A DNA stretch of 23,092 nt, taken from Minisyncoccota bacterium (GTDB lineage Bacteria > Patescibacteriota > Minisyncoccia > UBA6257 > 2-01-FULL-56-20). The notes below the pieces were generated by a model that was not told the origin of the DNA, did not search any database, and saw nothing but the letters and a program-made list of their open reading frames with translations. How positions within the stretch are numbered: position 1 is the stretch's first letter; each line of letters starts with the position of its first letter. The stretch lies in NCBI GenBank assembly GCA_031291905.1, contig JARLIC010000030.1, positions 1 to 23,092 on the forward strand, written 5' to 3'. This document shows positions 21,237 to 23,092 of this stretch, one piece after another. The position numbers and the translations under genes are program-made.

Positions 21237-22049
21237 ATGGATGACAAAACGGAGCAGCAGGGTGAGCCGAAGATTTCCATCGTGGTGGGGATATTCGGTT
21301 TGATTTTTTTTATATTCCTTGACCTCATCAGTCTTGTTCCCGGAGTGGGTGATTTGGAGGATATAATAGGGATCATAGGAATGGTGGTTGGATTTGTGTC
21401 CAGCGCGGGAGCGACCCTTCTGACCACAATGGGAATCGTTATTTTTATAAAAGCCGTCCCGATATTACAGGAAGTTCCCGTGTGGACGCTTGGGTGGCTC
21501 TTTGTGTGGTATGCGGAAAATCATCCTTCCGCCGCGACCAACCTCGCGTTGAAAGCGGCCCAAACAGAAGCGACTATTGAGGGTGGAGGGGAGATCGCTA
21601 AGGGGGCGGGTTCTTTGGGTGAAACTGCGGAAGCTGCAGAAGGGGTGGAGAGTGGCGGAGCGCTTGCGGAAGAGGCCGGGGAAGCAGGAGAGGCGGCTGG
21701 AGCGGCAACGGAAGCAGGAGAGGCGGCCGAGGGGATGGAAGGTGCCCAGGCGGCCGGCGAATCGGGAGAGGCCGGTGAAATGGAGGGAGGCAATGGGGAA
21801 AGCGAGGGGCCCGAGGGAGAAAAATCCTCCAAAAAAGATGATGATCTTACACCAAAAGAAGAAAGGAATCCTATGGATGTTACAGAGGAAGAGCTCTACG
21901 ACCCGAGTAATTATATGGGGGATCAGGATGACGAAGGCGAAGGCAATGAGGATCAGCAGGGGGATGACGAGGACGAGGATGAAGAAGTTGAGAATGAAAA
22001 CCCCGGCGGGGATGCGGGCGCAGACAACAAGCCTCCGCAATCGCTGTAA
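21237..22049 (+). CDS. Membrane protein with long acidic Gly/Ala/Glu-rich tail
   Basis: 270 aa. The N-terminal third is hydrophobic (about 13-33, 42-72 and 80-93), including DLISLVPGVGDLEDIIGIIGMV. From about residue 98 the protein is a low-complexity, mostly acidic tail: Glu/Ala/Gly repeats such as EAGEAAGAATEAGEAAEG, then a Ser/Lys patch (GEKSSKKDDD) and a final Asp/Glu-rich run (DEDEDEEVENENPGG). An 18-bp sequence occurs twice, 30 bp apart (21680-21697 and 21710-21727), so part of the tail grew by tandem duplication. It lies 11 nt after virB4; TAATAT (21223-21228) lies 8 nt before the ATG. It is probably a T4SS accessory membrane protein, but I recognise no family. Confidence 0.75.
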   Translation: MDDKTEQQGEPKISIVVGIFGLIFFIFLDLISLVPGVGDLEDIIGIIGMVVGFVSSAGATLLTTMGIVIFIKAVPILQEVPVWTLGWLFVWYAENHPSAATNLALKAAQTEATIEGGGEIAKGAGSLGETAEAAEGVESGGALAEEAGEAGEAAGAATEAGEAAEGMEGAQAAGESGEAGEMEGGNGESEGPEGEKSSKKDDDLTPKEERNPMDVTEEELYDPSNYMGDQDDEGEGNEDQQGDDEDEDEEVENENPGGDAGADNKPPQSL

Positions 22050-22079
22050 CGCTACCCACATACCATTTGGCGGGCAGTT

Positions 22080-22088
22080 TGCTATACT
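22080..22088 (+). promoter_or_regulatory. Extended -10 promoter before the Ig-like exported protein
   Basis: TGCTATACT (22080-22088) is an extended -10 element, predicting a start near 22095 and a leader of about 6 nt. An overlapping TATAAG (22089-22094) is 6 nt before the ATG and could also serve. The same 11-mer TTTGCTATACT occurs on the minus strand at 1994-1984. Confidence 0.5.
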
Positions 22089-22100
22089 TATAAGGAAGAA

Positions 22101-22808
22101 ATGAAAAAACTCCTTGTGCCCCGGATGGTGTATGTTGTCGTTTTTTTGATATTGGCAGGTTCCTTTTTCTTTATTCCACCCACGCACGCCCAGACCGCAT
22201 CGAATCCGCAGTTTCTTGTCACTTGGAGGTCGACCGCGAGCTCCATCCCCTCGAATTATCCCGGCAAAGCACTCCCCTCATACGGTTCGAAGGTCACCGC
22301 CGACTTCGAGCTTGTTTCCGCCGGAAAAGTGCTCAACATCAGCGGTCAGACCATCTATTGGTATCTTGAGGACACATTGATCGGCGGAGGTGTCGGAGTG
22401 CAACAGCTGACCTTCCCTCTTTTTGGCACCCCGCCCAATACGCTCACCCTAAGGATAGAAATCCCGAACTACAACGGCCAGTATCTTATCCATACCCTCG
22501 ACCTTCCTTTTGCCAATCCCGCGGTGGTCATCTATGCTCCCTATTCGGGTGGCACTTTTTCTTCCAACCCGGTCGACGTCACCGCACTTCCTTATTTCTT
22601 CAACGCATCGCCTTCGCAACTCACCTACACTTGGGCGGTGAACGGACAGACCGGCGCGAACGCGGAAAATCCCCAGACCGCGGAGGTCACCCTTCCCCAA
22701 GGGACGCCCGCCGGGACGGGCATCACCGTATCGCTCTCCGTTGAGAATCCCGTGGGCGCCGTCACCGCCGCCGCGGAGAGCACATTAACCTATAGCGGCC
22801 AACTATGA
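22101..22808 (+). CDS. Exported protein with Ig/PKD-like beta domains
   Basis: 235 aa. A signal peptide is clear: basic start, hydrophobic stretch (about 9-26) and a likely cleavage after PPTHA (26-30). The mature part is beta-rich: VTADFELVSAGKVLNISGQTIYWYLEDTLIGGG (50-82) resembles an Ig-like fold, and the C-terminal portion (about 150-235) has a PKD/Ig-like pattern (VVIYAPYSGGTFSSNPVDV, TYTWAVNGQTGAN, GTGITVSLSVENPVGAV). It is probably an extracytoplasmic adhesive or structural part of the T4SS machinery. The start has a GGAAG just upstream. The stop TGA overlaps the start of the pilin gene (ATGA), so the two are probably translationally coupled. Confidence 0.8.
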   Translation: MKKLLVPRMVYVVVFLILAGSFFFIPPTHAQTASNPQFLVTWRSTASSIPSNYPGKALPSYGSKVTADFELVSAGKVLNISGQTIYWYLEDTLIGGGVGVQQLTFPLFGTPPNTLTLRIEIPNYNGQYLIHTLDLPFANPAVVIYAPYSGGTFSSNPVDVTALPYFFNASPSQLTYTWAVNGQTGANAENPQTAEVTLPQGTPAGTGITVSLSVENPVGAVTAAAESTLTYSGQL

Positions 22809-23092
22809 TCGGTCTTATCGAAACCGCGCGCGCCGTCACCATCTCCGCCTCCATCCCCGGCAGTTACGATACCTCTGCCGCTACGGCAACCCCGGGACAG
22901 TTCATTGCGGACTTCTATCAGTATGCGTTGATCATAGGGGGATTGCTTGCGTTTGGCGTCATTGTGTATGGTGGCATCAGGTATATGACGAGTGCGGGCA
23001 ATCCTTCGGGACAGGGTGATGCAAAGGATTGGATCCAGGCGGCTATTATGGGCATTCTTCTTCTTGCAGGAGCCTACTTCATCCTCAAGGTC
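22805..23092 (+). CDS. VirB2/TrbC-like T4SS pilin (partial, runs off the window)
   Basis: 96 codons are visible and the frame is open at the window edge. The product begins MIGLIETARAVTISAS, then a polar stretch, and has two hydrophobic helices: about 43-59 (ALIIGGLLAFGVIVYGG) and about 79-95 (IQAAIMGILLLAGAYFI), joined by a short polar loop (IRYMTSAGNPSGQGDAKDW). This two-helix hairpin with a glycine-containing loop matches the T4SS pilin/TrbC family of CPR genomes, counterpart of VirB2. The start ATG overlaps the preceding stop in ATGA. The N-terminal segment is short for a signal peptide, so how it enters the membrane is unclear. Confidence 0.85.
   Translation, partial: MIGLIETARAVTISASIPGSYDTSAATATPGQFIADFYQYALIIGGLLAFGVIVYGGIRYMTSAGNPSGQGDAKDWIQAAIMGILLLAGAYFILKV

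Overview
The window reads as a chromosomal piece of a Patescibacteria (CPR) bacterium, most likely a moderately GC-rich member of the Parcubacteria. This is a judgement from gene content: a minimal type IV secretion (T4SS) locus with VirB6-like, PrgI, a VirB4 with a separate N-terminal-domain protein and a two-helix pilin; a NusA with an acidic insert; and short versions of several housekeeping proteins. TGA ends many genes, so the code is standard (not the TGA=Gly code of Gracilibacteria). No rRNA, tRNA, CRISPR array or insertion sequence was seen.

Layout. (1) 1-1800: a YkuD-type L,D-transpeptidase, then two unrecognised genes transcribed divergently from interlocked sigma70-type promoters; both have good Shine-Dalgarno (SD) sites. 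(2) 1801-2086: a hairpin-rich intergenic stretch. (3) 2087-6525, minus strand: yraN, then nusA-hppA-clpP, with a near-consensus promoter and an intrinsic terminator inside the nusA leader. (4) 6526-6960: an AT-rich intergenic region where transcription diverges, with five copies of a 12-bp motif set in larger repeats. (5) 6961-12484: a DksA/TraR zinc-finger protein, ComM/YifB, a convergent LysM protein, a PcrA/UvrD-like helicase and KsgA. (6) 12574-23092, plus strand: the T4SS locus, running off the right edge inside the pilin gene.

How the genes fit together. The T4SS block encodes a membrane channel (VirB6-like, PrgI/VirB3-like), a motor ATPase (VirB4 plus separate N-terminal protein), a pilin-like subunit, two exported proteins with Ig/PKD-like character and two low-complexity accessory proteins. 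No relaxase, coupling ATPase or outer-membrane core component is visible in this window. ComM upstream is known elsewhere as a branch-migration helicase for natural transformation, so DNA uptake or exchange is a plausible but unproven theme.

The clearest regulatory signals are the nusA leader terminator (a candidate NusA autoregulation switch), the repeat array at 6542-6766, and a recurring arrangement in which a -10-like hexamer lies 5-9 nt before an ATG with no SD, suggesting extensive leaderless transcription. All domain calls are by eye; no database search was run.
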